Source: Acidimicrobiales bacterium
GTDB lineage: Bacteria; Actinomycetota; Acidimicrobiia; Acidimicrobiales; JABEUL01
Direction: 5' to 3'
DNA length: 37,502 nt
NCBI GenBank assembly: GCA_027371755.1
Contig: DAHXLF010000007.1
Span: 1-37,502 of the forward strand
In this document: positions 9,743 to 19,287 of the stretch, piece by piece
How the letters are laid out: the number at the start of each line of letters is the position of its first letter
Position numbering within the stretch: position 1 is the first letter of the stretch
The notes under the pieces: model-generated
What the model was told of the DNA's origin: nothing
What the model saw: only the letters and a program-made list of their open reading frames with translations
Database searches by the model: none
Made by a program: the position numbers and the translations under genes

Positions 9743-9813
9743 AGTGAATCTTAGAAATTGTCTGCGTGTGCCATTGGCAGAAACGGACGATTCTGTGAAA
9801 AGTTAGCGGACAA

Positions 9814-10626
9814 TTATTCTTTGTTGTTACCGCCGACAGTGTGGTTGGCGGTAATTAGAATTTTAGAAATTCGCCTTTTGTCCATTTCCAATATTTTAAA
9901 CTTAAATTGAGGCAAGTCGAATTCCGTGTTGCTGTCGGGAATGTCATCCAACAATTCAAGTATATAACCGGCAATGGTAACGTACGAGCCGTTGGGAACG
10001 TCCATTTTAATTGTTTCTCTGAAGTTGTCGATAGAGCAAGCTCCATCGACAATCCAGCTGTCTTTATCCACTCGGACTATTTCACGCTCGGTTTCTGCAT
10101 CATACTCGTCTTTAAGATCGCCAACTAACTTTCCCAGCAAGTCTTTCATGGTAACTACACCGGAGACTCCACCATATTCATCGACCACGATGGCAAAGTC
10201 ACGCCTTCGCTGTCTCATCTCAGCCAGTAGTTCAAGTAGTTCTTTTGACTCGGGAACGATGTACGGAACACGGAGTTTTCTTGCTATGTCGATGGAGGTG
10301 AGTGGCAGTCTGTGCTTTTGACCGTCCGGCCACCATCGCTCGTCTTTAAATATGTCTTTTATGAACAAAACACCAACTATTTTGTCCAAATCTTCATCAT
10401 AAACCGGAAATCTGGAGTGAGACGAGTTTCTAATAGCGTGTTTAATATCTTCGAGTTTGACCGGTATGGGAAGAGCGGAGATATCAACTCTGGGAATCAT
10501 CACCTCTTTCACTTTTCGGTGACCGACGTTGGCTAAGGCGGCGAGAATACGCTCGGCTTCCTGTTCTGAATCAAAAGACTCTAACGCAGTTTCGTTATTC
10601 GCTTGTTTTGGTTTTTTTATTTTCAA
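9814..10626 (-). CDS. CBS-domain protein of the CorC/HlyC family lacking a CNNM membrane domain
   Basis: VKEVMIPRVDISALP; HSRFPVYDEDLDKIVGVLFIKD; VVDEYGGVSGVVTMKDLLGKLVGDLKDEYD. Confidence 0.85.
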   Translation of the reverse strand: MKIKKPKQANNETALESFDSEQEAERILAALANVGHRKVKEVMIPRVDISALPIPVKLEDIKHAIRNSSHSRFPVYDEDLDKIVGVLFIKDIFKDERWWPDGQKHRLPLTSIDIARKLRVPYIVPESKELLELLAEMRQRRRDFAIVVDEYGGVSGVVTMKDLLGKLVGDLKDEYDAETEREIVRVDKDSWIVDGACSIDNFRETIKMDVPNGSYVTIAGYILELLDDIPDSNTEFDLPQFKFKILEMDKRRISKILITANHTVGGNNKE

Positions 10627-10676
10627 GCTTATTGACGCTCTTTGAAACTTTAACTTTCTTAAAAATTAGCAACAAA

Positions 10677-10708
10677 ATTAAAGAGGATTGCCATTAAAGA
10701 GGATTACC
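10677..10708. repeat. 16-bp direct tandem duplication (one mismatch) at the stop of the response regulator
   Basis: ATTAAAGAGGATTGCC / ATTAAAGAGGATTACC. Confidence 0.95.
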
Positions 10709-11158
10709 AGCTAATCCGGGAAGTGAAACAGCAGATTCAAACGATGTCACGGCAGAAATGGGTGCATACGACTCGTCATAGTAGGTATGACCATTTAGTA
10801 CCGCTTTAACTGCTTTTGAAATTTTTACGGGATTTAACGGCTTTACCAAAAATCCTTCGGCGGCAACTTGCCTGGCCATCCAAGCATCTGCTCTTCTGTC
10901 CAACAAAATTAAAGACGGAATTTGTGGTATTCGGTTATCGTATTCTTCTAAGTGTAGATCTTGAATTACCGCAAAGCCTCCCATGGAGCCAATTTGTGAG
11001 TCTACGATAATAAGATCAAAATCGTACTGATTGGCCGCTGCATCTCTAACTAGTCGACCGCTTTCCAACTCGATTACTCTAATATCGGTTGATTCTATGA
11101 CAGATCTAATTTGACGTCGAGTCTGTTCTACGTCTGCAACTACCATTACTGTATTCAC
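10694..11158 (-). CDS. Orphan response-regulator receiver-domain protein
   Basis: CheY-like fold: VMVVADVEQTRRQI; DFDLIIVDSQIGSMGGF; GFLVKPLNPVKISKAVKAVL; no output domain. Confidence 0.75.
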   Translation of the reverse strand: MNTVMVVADVEQTRRQIRSVIESTDIRVIELESGRLVRDAAANQYDFDLIIVDSQIGSMGGFAVIQDLHLEEYDNRIPQIPSLILLDRRADAWMARQVAAEGFLVKPLNPVKISKAVKAVLNGHTYYDESYAPISAVTSFESAVSLPGLAGNPL

Positions 11159-11366
11159 AATTACAAGGCTACCAAAAAAATTAATACGTGTTTGCTAAAT
11201 TCTAAAATTATATATTTAAGGAAGATTTCAGTCAAACTAACCGTCTATTGTTGAATTTAAAAAATATTAATATGTATGGATTCCAAATCGATTTTCACCC
11301 TAAAAAGCTTCAATCTGTTTGGCCTTAATAATTGAACACCGTGTTATTAAATTAAAAAATACCAAG

Positions 11367-12446
11367 TTAGAATTGATCAGCCAGCTCTTTAAGCGTTGAT
11401 ATGTCGTGCACGTCTACATTTAAAAGCGGAATTTTTTGAACAAAACCGTCCCCTACTCTTTGAGTTAGATCTTGAATATATCTGTCTTCTCTGGTGGCTA
11501 TATTTTCCAAATTTATCAGATTCGCCTGAAGATCTAGTAGTTCGTCAATATTAGCCAAATCATTAAGTAGTTTGCTGTCCAAAAAATGCGGATGGATTTT
11601 ATTGATGATCAGTCCTTTAACATTAACGTTTAATTTCTGCAGTTCGTCAAAGAAATATGAAGCCTCTTGGGTTGAATTTTTAAGCGGTGATGAAACAACT
11701 ACAAATGAAGTGGAGTCCAGTTCTAGCAGTTGTTTTACGGCAATAGCTCTTTCTGCAAATCCTCTTTCCATTCCGTCAAATGCTCTAAAAAATTCTATGG
11801 CGTCATTAACCAATTCCGAACCGGCTACCTTGGCAATTGTTTTTAATAGACTTTGAGTGGCATAACTTACTGCCTTTAAATATGTTCGAGTAGGAACCAT
11901 AAGAAGCCTAAATACTTTATTTTCTAAAAATCTCGATAACCTCTGCGGACCGTGCAAGAAGTCAAGGGCATTTCGGCTCGGAGGTGTGTCAACTACAATT
12001 AAATCGAATCTGGAGTCATTGACTAATTCAAAAAGCTTCTCTGCTGCCATATATTCTTGAGTGCCGCCCAATGAAGAAGTTAGGGATTGATAGAGGCGAT
12101 TATTGTAGATCTTTTCGGCTTGACCGATAGTTGCAGAATATGTTTTAATTAATTCATTAAAAGTTGACTGACTGTCCAGCATCAATGCCCAAAGTTCACC
12201 TTTCGTATTTGCTTGAATTTTGATGGGGGTGTTAGTCAAATTATCGATCCCCAATGCCGACGCTAAACGCTTTGCCGGATCTATAGTCAATACGCAGGTT
12301 TTTATTCCGAGGTTAGCTGCTTTTAAGCCTATTGCCGCAGCGATCGTAGTCTTGCCGACACCGCCTGATCCTGTTGATATGATGACCTTTGACGTCGTGA
12401 TCATTTGTTGCAAGCGTGTGGATTTACCAGTCATTTCAGTTCTCAA
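11367..12446 (-). CDS. ArsA/Get3-like ATPase (Rv3680-like)
   Basis: Deviant Walker A STGSGGVGKTTIAAAIGLKAA, TIDPAKRLASALG, VVDTPPSRNALDFL. Confidence 0.88.
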   Translation of the reverse strand: MRTEMTGKSTRLQQMITTSKVIISTGSGGVGKTTIAAAIGLKAANLGIKTCVLTIDPAKRLASALGIDNLTNTPIKIQANTKGELWALMLDSQSTFNELIKTYSATIGQAEKIYNNRLYQSLTSSLGGTQEYMAAEKLFELVNDSRFDLIVVDTPPSRNALDFLHGPQRLSRFLENKVFRLLMVPTRTYLKAVSYATQSLLKTIAKVAGSELVNDAIEFFRAFDGMERGFAERAIAVKQLLELDSTSFVVVSSPLKNSTQEASYFFDELQKLNVNVKGLIINKIHPHFLDSKLLNDLANIDELLDLQANLINLENIATREDRYIQDLTQRVGDGFVQKIPLLNVDVHDISTLKELADQF

Positions 12447-13410
12447 TAAATTCGTCGTTAATCTTTTTTACCCCGGCTTCAAACGCCTTACTTAAAATTT
12501 CAAGTTCGGATAACGTTATTTCTGTGGTAAAAAGTTCGAACAGTTCAATTTGAGGCAGTGGTAACAATCGGTTGAGTTTGTCAATTTGATCTTGCTGAAG
12601 TCGCTCTTTTCCCATGATAAATTCTGCAGCACGCTTATATGCGCGGAATTCGCTCGGTTGAAGTTTTTCCTTGTACAACTTAAGATTATCGAGACTTGTT
12701 TCCTTTAAGTTAGAACTTATAATTCCATTTACTATCAACGGTCCCAATTTTACGCCAACCTTATCTTCCAATGTGAAAGCCGCTTCGATGGTTTCAACTG
12801 CCGGCGTCTCTTCGGGCAGCGTCACCAAACATACTTGGCATCGTTTTGGATCGGCCAACATTTCTAAAACTTCCTGCGACTGTACTTTGACCGGACCGCC
12901 GCGTGCCGATTCAATTAATCCTTGAGCCGATAATAAAAATGAGAGGGTATGTCCTGTGGCCGGCGCATCGACCACTATCAGATCGTAATCCGTTTCCATC
13001 TCAAGTTGTTTAATCTTGCCCAACACCAATATATCTTTAATACCAGGGACTGCGGTGGATACTATATCAATTACCCCGGATTTAACCAGTCTTTTAGAAA
13101 TGGCTTTTAACCCGTGATCTTGCATATATTCAATCAGTGAATCATCGGGAGTAACTCTCATTGCTTCCAAATGGTTGGCAACACGTTGGGATTCAAACTT
13201 AAGCGAAGAATCAAAATCGAAATAATTGGGCAAACTGGATTTACCTTCCAATTCTACAATTATTACTTTATCCAATACTTTTGATGCCGAAAGTGCGATA
13301 GTGGCAGCAACGGTTGTTCTTCCCACTCCGCCTTTGCCGGCTATTATCAACACTTTGCTAGATTTGAAAAATTTTAAAGGGTCCATAAGCAGTGCGGTGC
13401 TTTGTTTCAC
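12436..13410 (-). CDS. ArsA/Get3-like ATPase (Rv3679-like)
   Basis: IAGKGGVGRTTVAATIALSA, VELEGKSSLPNYFDF, VVDAPATGHTLSFL; overlaps the second ArsA ORF by 11 bp. Confidence 0.88.
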   Translation of the reverse strand: MKQSTALLMDPLKFFKSSKVLIIAGKGGVGRTTVAATIALSASKVLDKVIIVELEGKSSLPNYFDFDSSLKFESQRVANHLEAMRVTPDDSLIEYMQDHGLKAISKRLVKSGVIDIVSTAVPGIKDILVLGKIKQLEMETDYDLIVVDAPATGHTLSFLLSAQGLIESARGGPVKVQSQEVLEMLADPKRCQVCLVTLPEETPAVETIEAAFTLEDKVGVKLGPLIVNGIISSNLKETSLDNLKLYKEKLQPSEFRAYKRAAEFIMGKERLQQDQIDKLNRLLPLPQIELFELFTTEITLSELEILSKAFEAGVKKINDEFIEN

Positions 13411-13911
13411 GCGGTTTTAATTTAAACAACCGCAAGTTACAGTTTAATTGGTGGCGATATCTAGATGTGTAATTCTAAAAATCACGTATTTTTATCCTTC
13501 GTTGTATTTCAATAATTTTATATTTGTAACTTTAAATACCGCAAAAATTTAATTTGTTCGTATAATTCTAATGAAAATTTTAAATAAAGTTCACTGTCAT
13601 TAAATTATAGTTACAGGTAATCGATAAATGTAAATAGGTTTTCAATATACCGGAAAAGTTACTCGTGATTTCAGCTTGAACCGTTACTTTGGGTATACTT
13701 TTCAATACTATTTTCTCTCTTTCACTTAAAAAGTATTGATCAAGATAATTGCACTAAAGGTGATATTTAATATAAGAATAAAGTTATCAAACTACTCAGA
13801 GCGTTAAACCCTAAAGCTTGACTACAATTGATGCCGATAAAATTCTTACCATTTTTATTTAATAAATTGGTTTAATCACTCAGTTTCAAGAGTTTTACAG
13901 GAGGGATAAAT

Positions 13912-14184
13912 ATGAGTACTGTATTAAAGTCTCATGATCATTGGCAGGATAAAGCCGCATGCCGATCCCCACAAGTTACGGCGCTTTTCTATCCGCCATA
14001 TACTCCGGAATCCAAAAGCGACCGTATTGCAAGAGAGGCATATGCAAAGTCAATATGTCAAGGTTGCTGCGTATCTCAAGAATGCCTAAATTATGCTCTA
14101 CGTATTGACGAGCCCCACGGCATCTGGGGCGGTAAAACCGAACTTGAACGTAAAAAGTTGAACCTTACCCAGAGATTTGCCTAA
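13912..14184 (+). CDS. WhiB-family Fe-S transcriptional regulator
   Basis: C...CQGCCVSQECLNYAL with four-Cys arrangement, GIWGGKTELERKKL (G[VI]WGG turn); GGAGGG RBS at 13901-13906. Confidence 0.95.
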   Translation: MSTVLKSHDHWQDKAACRSPQVTALFYPPYTPESKSDRIAREAYAKSICQGCCVSQECLNYALRIDEPHGIWGGKTELERKKLNLTQRFA

Positions 14185-14657
14185 GCGTTACTGTTTGGAT
14201 TAAGGCGATCGAGGCTGAATCCCGTATAATTCCACATCGCGGTAATCATAATGAATAAGATAAATGTATCTATGTGTACGCTTGTACACCAAAGACATAT
14301 ATTTTTTATAACCAATAGCTCCATTGATACCAGGTAGATAACGAAGAGTATCCCCATTATCGAATAAATTTGTCTGGCTAAAGCAATCTTTTTAGAATTT
14401 AATTTCCATGTGGAAGGAAAACAGAGATAACACATGGGGACATAAAATATCAGACCGAGAACAGCTACCGGTATTCCAAGAAGTTTTGACTGTGGGCTGC
14501 TCGTTACTTTGGCACAGTTAATTAATCCGGTATCACTGCAAGCCAACGGTATCGCCGAGCTGAAGTAATGAGTCAGAGTCAGGTATATCGACACCCCAAG
14601 CCCAAACAATGCCAATAAGAATGTTATTATGAAAATAATTTTAACGTTTTTGCTCAC
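14181..14657 (-). CDS. Vitamin K epoxide reductase (VKOR) family protein
   Basis: SIYLTLTHY, CSDTGLINCAKVTSSPQSKLLGIPVAVLGL, and CLWCTSVH in TM segment. Confidence 0.9.
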   Translation of the reverse strand: MSKNVKIIFIITFLLALFGLGVSIYLTLTHYFSSAIPLACSDTGLINCAKVTSSPQSKLLGIPVAVLGLIFYVPMCYLCFPSTWKLNSKKIALARQIYSIMGILFVIYLVSMELLVIKNICLWCTSVHIDTFILFIMITAMWNYTGFSLDRLNPNSNA

Positions 14658-14668
14658 CGCGGTAGTTA

Positions 14669-15625
14669 TCAGATATGCGAATGGTTGTTTTTAGAGGTTG
14701 TTGCGGGTATCTTTAGGCTTGTTTTTGCCGCAATGACACCAGCGGAGTTACATACATCTGCCGGCTGATCACCGTCTATTGAACAGAACGTAGCACTTAA
14801 ATAATTTGCGGATCCGACAATTGATTGAGTTGTCTGACTTGAAGGAGTATTCAAGTTTGCTGCAACGGACTGCTGAGTAAGTCCTTGGAGTACCTGTGGG
14901 GAATAGTTTGCCGATGATGTCCACTTACCGCCTATGTCGATAAAGGGTATGTTATTGTTTGAATATTTATTGATTAGGTTACTTTCTTGCGCCGTGGGCG
15001 TTTGCAAGGTGGCGCGTGTCACGGTTTGCATCTCCACTTCCACAAAGCTGATGTATGGGGAGCTGTACTGCGCATTTACCAAAGTGAAAGTAGGTGTATC
15101 CGGATAGACGTCTGTTGAACTTGAATATGCGGTTTCCAATCCAGAAAGTTTACCGAATCTGGATAAAGCCACAATTAATGCCCATCGTTCGGCTCCACAA
15201 TATGGACACCATTCGTCTCCCATGTACAGAACCTCCGGCTTACCGTTTGAGGTGAGAGCGGGGCTTTTAAGTTTCGTTGGAGGCGAAGCGACTAATGATC
15301 CTCCGGTGCCTACTGCGTTATAAACACTAGTGGGAATTTGTGTAACAGCACTGACTAAGTCAGCTGAAGCGGCGCTTTGTCCTAACTGTTTGGTAGACGA
15401 AGAAGACATACTGACAACGATGAGAATTACTACGATCACCACTACCAAAATACCGCCGACTATTGATGAGATCAAGGGCACATTTGATTTTTTGGGCGGT
15501 TGCCAACCTTGCTTTGGATTTCTATTTATTGTATTTTTTGAGTTCTTGGATGCATTTGAAGCCCTGTTGTTTTGAGGCTTGGACGCTCTTTTATTATTTC
15601 GATTATTATTATTTGTACTTGCCAC
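14669..15625 (-). CDS. DUF929-like membrane-anchored thioredoxin-fold protein (longest ORF to 15694; GTG at 15625 is a likely start)
   Basis: Basic/Asn-rich cytoplasmic tail, [40 protein letters not shown] (CPYC). Confidence 0.8.
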   Translation of the reverse strand: MASTNNNNRNNKRASKPQNNRASNASKNSKNTINRNPKQGWQPPKKSNVPLISSIVGGILVVVIVVILIVVSMSSSSTKQLGQSAASADLVSAVTQIPTSVYNAVGTGGSLVASPPTKLKSPALTSNGKPEVLYMGDEWCPYCGAERWALIVALSRFGKLSGLETAYSSSTDVYPDTPTFTLVNAQYSSPYISFVEVEMQTVTRATLQTPTAQESNLINKYSNNNIPFIDIGGKWTSSANYSPQVLQGLTQQSVAANLNTPSSQTTQSIVGSANYLSATFCSIDGDQPADVCNSAGVIAAKTSLKIPATTSKNNHSHI

Positions 15626-15740
15626 AGTATAGAGTTTACACAAAAAATAAATTTTGTTGTTTAGGTTGGGCAATTTATAAGAAAAATTTAACAAAAGTTG
15701 CTGAAGTCAGCGTTATTTAAAAGTGATTTATAATTTAAAG

Positions 15741-15779
15741 GATGCAATGGTCTGATGCAATGGTCTGACGCAATGGTTT
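15741..15779. repeat. 13-bp tandem repeat x3
   Basis: GATGCAATGGTCT, GATGCAATGGTCT, GACGCAATGGTTT; third copy degenerate. Confidence 0.95.
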
Positions 15780-15930
15780 AAGGTGGATGAAGGTGGTTTG
15801 ATCGGTCGCCAAAATAGTTACTTTTTATTACAAAGCGTCTATAAAATATTCAGTGTCCATGTAAAGGGTTTTGTGTGACCTACAAATATGATTTGACTTA
15901 ATTCAGTCTTGTGGGGTAATTTATATACCA

Positions 15931-16719
15931 ATGGATGACTTAAACGGACCAGATGTTGAAATTAGACCTGCCTCTACTCTAATATTGCTCAGAGATACAA
16001 AAGTTGGGTACAAAGATATCAATTATGAAATTTTTATGCTCCGACGGAACTTAAGTTCTGACTTTATCGGAGGAGCCTTTGTCTTTCCGGGAGGCGGTCT
16101 CTTAACGGACGACTCTGATGAATCCGTTCTAAAACGTTGCAGAGATTTTGATTTTAGACTCAACGATGCCAGGTTTAATTTAAGTTCCGGTTCGATTGCT
16201 TACTTTATTGCCGCCGTCAGAGAAACTTTTGAAGAAGCCGGTATTCTAGTGGGACTTTGTCAGCACGATAATAATGTGGATTTTCAAATGTACAGAGACC
16301 AACTCAATTTAAAGCGGATCAAATTCAGTGAATTTTTAGAAATAGAAGATCTGTATTTAGATTTGTCCGAAATTGTGTATTTTTCTCACTGGACAACTCC
16401 GATAGGTCCTCCGAGAAGGTACAGTACAAGATTTTTTGTTACGAAGGTGGATCCTAAATTTGAACTTTCTCACGATAATGGCGAAACCGTGGAATCAAGA
16501 TGGATTAATCCAAAGCTCGCTTTGGAGTTGAGTGCCGCCGGTGAAATTGAAATCATATTTCCGACTTTTAAAAATATCGAAAAACTCTTGCCATTTGGTA
16601 GCAGCGAAGAATTAATCCAAGGTTTGGCCCAAATGCAAGTAATTTCAGAGGTTACACCTAAGATAGTTCTTGAAAACGAAGAATTTAAGATCTTGATACC
16701 CGGAGACGAAGGATTTTAA
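15931..16719 (+). CDS. NUDIX hydrolase with insertion in the Nudix box (NUDT19-like)
   Basis: FVFPGGGLL ... AAVRETFEEAGILVG: glycine and REx2EExG halves of the Nudix box separated by a long insert. Confidence 0.85.
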   Translation: MDDLNGPDVEIRPASTLILLRDTKVGYKDINYEIFMLRRNLSSDFIGGAFVFPGGGLLTDDSDESVLKRCRDFDFRLNDARFNLSSGSIAYFIAAVRETFEEAGILVGLCQHDNNVDFQMYRDQLNLKRIKFSEFLEIEDLYLDLSEIVYFSHWTTPIGPPRRYSTRFFVTKVDPKFELSHDNGETVESRWINPKLALELSAAGEIEIIFPTFKNIEKLLPFGSSEELIQGLAQMQVISEVTPKIVLENEEFKILIPGDEGF

Positions 16720-16880
16720 CTTCTTCGTTTTATATATTGTAATTTACTGTTGACTTAAATTCGACCATGGTCAATATTGTTTTTATTAATCAATCAATTA
16801 TTTGAAAATGTTTTATATCAATGAACAAAGACATCGGCTTCATTAATAGATAATGACGACTAAATTTTAACAATAGGATC

Positions 16881-17717
16881 ATGAAGTCGGACTTTGAGAC
16901 AAACGATATTTTAGAATATGATATCCCGGTAACCGTGGGAGACAATGTCGTCAGACTGCTTGCGCCTAACCCTACGATATTTACAGGAAAGGGTACTAAC
17001 ACCTATCTGGTGATAGGCCAAGATTCGACTGTCGTAATCGATCCCGGCCCGGACGACGACGTTCATATCGAAAATATTCTTAAAATTGCGCCTTCGACCA
17101 TAAGTTCAATTTTGGTAACTCATACACATATAGATCATTGGCCAGGAACTCCAAAACTTAAAAAACTTACAGGCGCAGTAACCTACGGGTTTGAGGAAAA
17201 AGACGGATTTGCCCCTGATATAAATCTGTCCGACGGAAGCGAAATAGACGCAGGTGGCAGAGCTATATCGGTTTTATATACGCCGGGGCACGCGTCAAAT
17301 CACCTGTGCTACCTATTAAATGATTCCAACTTATTGTTTACGGGGGATCACATCATGAACGGAGCCACCGTAATCATACCGCCTCCCGACGGAGATATGA
17401 AAGCTTATCTGGACAGTCTGCGGCGACTTACGGAAGAAAAAATATTAATTAACGTCATCGCCCCGGGACACGGTCATCTAATAAATAATCCCGGAGAAGA
17501 GATTCGTAGAGTTATAGAGCACAGAATGAATCGCGAGAAAAAGGTGATTGACGCTCTTCGAGTCGATGTTGCAAAAACAATTGACGAAATGATACATGAT
17601 GTCTACAGCGATGTTTCGGAATCTCTTTATCCTTTAGCCGCCAACAGCCTATTTGCTCATTTGAGAAACTGTTTGACGATTCGCTTGTTACTGGTCACTC
17701 TGAGGGCGGTCAGTTGA
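16881..17717 (+). CDS. MBL-fold metallo-hydrolase (LACTB2-like)
   Basis: THTHIDHWPG metal-binding motif, TPGHASNHLCYLL, FTGDHIMNGATVIIPPPDGDM, APGHGHLI. Confidence 0.9.
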   Translation: MKSDFETNDILEYDIPVTVGDNVVRLLAPNPTIFTGKGTNTYLVIGQDSTVVIDPGPDDDVHIENILKIAPSTISSILVTHTHIDHWPGTPKLKKLTGAVTYGFEEKDGFAPDINLSDGSEIDAGGRAISVLYTPGHASNHLCYLLNDSNLLFTGDHIMNGATVIIPPPDGDMKAYLDSLRRLTEEKILINVIAPGHGHLINNPGEEIRRVIEHRMNREKKVIDALRVDVAKTIDEMIHDVYSDVSESLYPLAANSLFAHLRNCLTIRLLLVTLRAVS

Positions 17718-17738
17718 CAAAAGACGATCCAGACGCAA

Positions 17739-17771
17739 AGTGGAAGCTGATTTAAACTACCAGCTTCCACT
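17739..17771. terminator. Hairpin between convergent MBL and trxA genes
   Basis: AGTGGAAGCTG-ATTTAAACTAC-CAGCTTCCACT, perfect 11-bp stem. Confidence 0.65.
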
Positions 17772-17853
17772 ACTGCTTTCTGAATCTTTATAACAGTTTT
17801 AGATAATTTTAGAATAAATCTTTGTATCTATCCGAAAAAAATTATTTTAACTT

Positions 17854-18180
17854 TTATATGCCTAGTGACTTTAGAATTCGGTCTTTAGGCATGGCACCCA
17901 TGGTTCTTGCTACAAGTTGACCTTGTTTAAAAAGACCCAATGTCGGTATTGACATTACCTGATATTGGCTGGCAACCTCTACGTTGGCATCCACGTCTAC
18001 TTTAACGACATTTAATGTGTCTTTTTTCTCGTCGGCAATCTTGTCAATCTCGGGCGCTACTGCTTTACAGGGTCCGCACCAATCCGCATAGAAATCCACA
18101 AGCACTGGCTTATCTGAATTGATTACCAAATTATTAAAAGTTGTAGCGTCATTGGCATACTGAATATTTGCATTTGACAT
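17854..18180 (-). CDS. trxA: Thioredoxin
   Basis: VDFYADWCGPCKAVAPEIDKIA (WCGPC), SIPTLGLFKQG. Confidence 0.95.
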   Translation of the reverse strand: MSNANIQYANDATTFNNLVINSDKPVLVDFYADWCGPCKAVAPEIDKIADEKKDTLNVVKVDVDANVEVASQYQVMSIPTLGLFKQGQLVARTMGAMPKDRILKSLGI

Positions 18181-18261
18181 TTAACTGATCCGTCCTTTCG
18201 TACAAGTCAATACATAGTAAAACAACTTAATATAAAATTTATTCCAAGAAATATTATATTT

Positions 18262-19287
18262 TTGTTTGTCCAATCTGAAACGCAGGTTATTTATGGTATA
18301 GCTAAACTATATGTTGTGACTTCGCTCCCCCCTTTACCGCCGTTTGGGATTGAGACTTTTTTAAGGGTTATTTTTACGTTTGCTACGGGTCCTTGGGCAA
18401 TCATCACTTTAGTCGTTGAGATAACCGCTTCAATTTGGTATTTCAGAGCGGTAAAAACTTTAAAAGATAGGGGCAGAAATTGGCCTTTTACGCGTTCGAT
18501 TCTCTGGGTCTTTGCCATGTTGGCGTGTTCTGTGGCATTTCAGTCGGGAGTGCCATTATATGCGGTCCATATTTTTACGGTTCATATTGTCCAACACTTG
18601 GATCTGATGATTGCTGTACCTATTATGTTGGCTATGTCGGCACCTGTAACCCTTTTCATGCAGACGGCGTCGTATTCCGCAAAAGTTAAGGTTCTTAAGT
18701 TCTTAAAAAGCAAAGGGTTTAGAAAACTTACTAACCCAATTATTACGGTTCTCGCAAACAACGGCATTATGTTTTGGTTTTTTTTGGGTCACGGGATAGT
18801 AATTGCTATGAATCATGCCGTATTTATGGATTTTATAAACATTGTCTTTTTGTTATTTGGTATGTTGGCCTGGTGGCCCGTTGTGTCACCTGATTTTATT
18901 GGGAAAAAAAGATATTCCCATCCCTTAAGAGTTCTTCTTGCGGCTTCGGGGATGCCTTTTGATGCGTTTTTGGCAATTGCGTTACTGCCCGGAGGTGCTA
19001 CGTCATCCATCGCTCCGACAATGTATACGCTGCAGTCGATACAGACGGGAGCCGCAGTATTTTGGATAACCATTATGTTTATGTCGGGAATCGGTGCTTT
19101 AGTTCCATTGATCGGGTGGCTCTCTCTTGAAAAGAGAGAAACCACAAGAGACGAAGATCGCTTTGAAACAAAACATACTTTAAAATCCACTTCCAAACTT
19201 GGCTGGTGGCAAGATCAGACTGAAATTGATAAAGACGGATTAATTACGGTACCCTGGGCTACAGATAATCAAAAAGAGGCTCCGTGA
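18262..19287 (+). CDS. CtaG_Caa3-type cytochrome c oxidase assembly protein
   Basis: Multi-TM with AVHIFTVHIVQHLDLMIAVPIMLAMSAPVTL and HPLRVLLAASGMPFDAFLAIALL. Confidence 0.82.
   Translation: MFVQSETQVIYGIAKLYVVTSLPPLPPFGIETFLRVIFTFATGPWAIITLVVEITASIWYFRAVKTLKDRGRNWPFTRSILWVFAMLACSVAFQSGVPLYAVHIFTVHIVQHLDLMIAVPIMLAMSAPVTLFMQTASYSAKVKVLKFLKSKGFRKLTNPIITVLANNGIMFWFFLGHGIVIAMNHAVFMDFINIVFLLFGMLAWWPVVSPDFIGKKRYSHPLRVLLAASGMPFDAFLAIALLPGGATSSIAPTMYTLQSIQTGAAVFWITIMFMSGIGALVPLIGWLSLEKRETTRDEDRFETKHTLKSTSKLGWWQDQTEIDKDGLITVPWATDNQKEAP

Noticed and set aside
9974-10321. 115-aa and 73-aa plus-strand ORFs antisense to the CorC-like gene
   Set aside because: Ser/Thr-rich shadow translations of a real CBS-domain gene.
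11367-13410. Arsenic efflux ATPases (ars operon)
   Set aside because: No arsB/arsC or arsenical-sensing regulator nearby; the paired layout next to whiB fits Rv3679/Rv3680-type proteins better.
15741-15779. Possible CRISPR array
   Set aside because: The 13-bp units are directly tandem with no spacers, and no cas genes are present; no CRISPR was seen elsewhere in the window.
18813-19196. 127-aa minus-strand ORF antisense to ctaG
   Set aside because: Fully inside a well-supported gene on the other strand; no independent signal.
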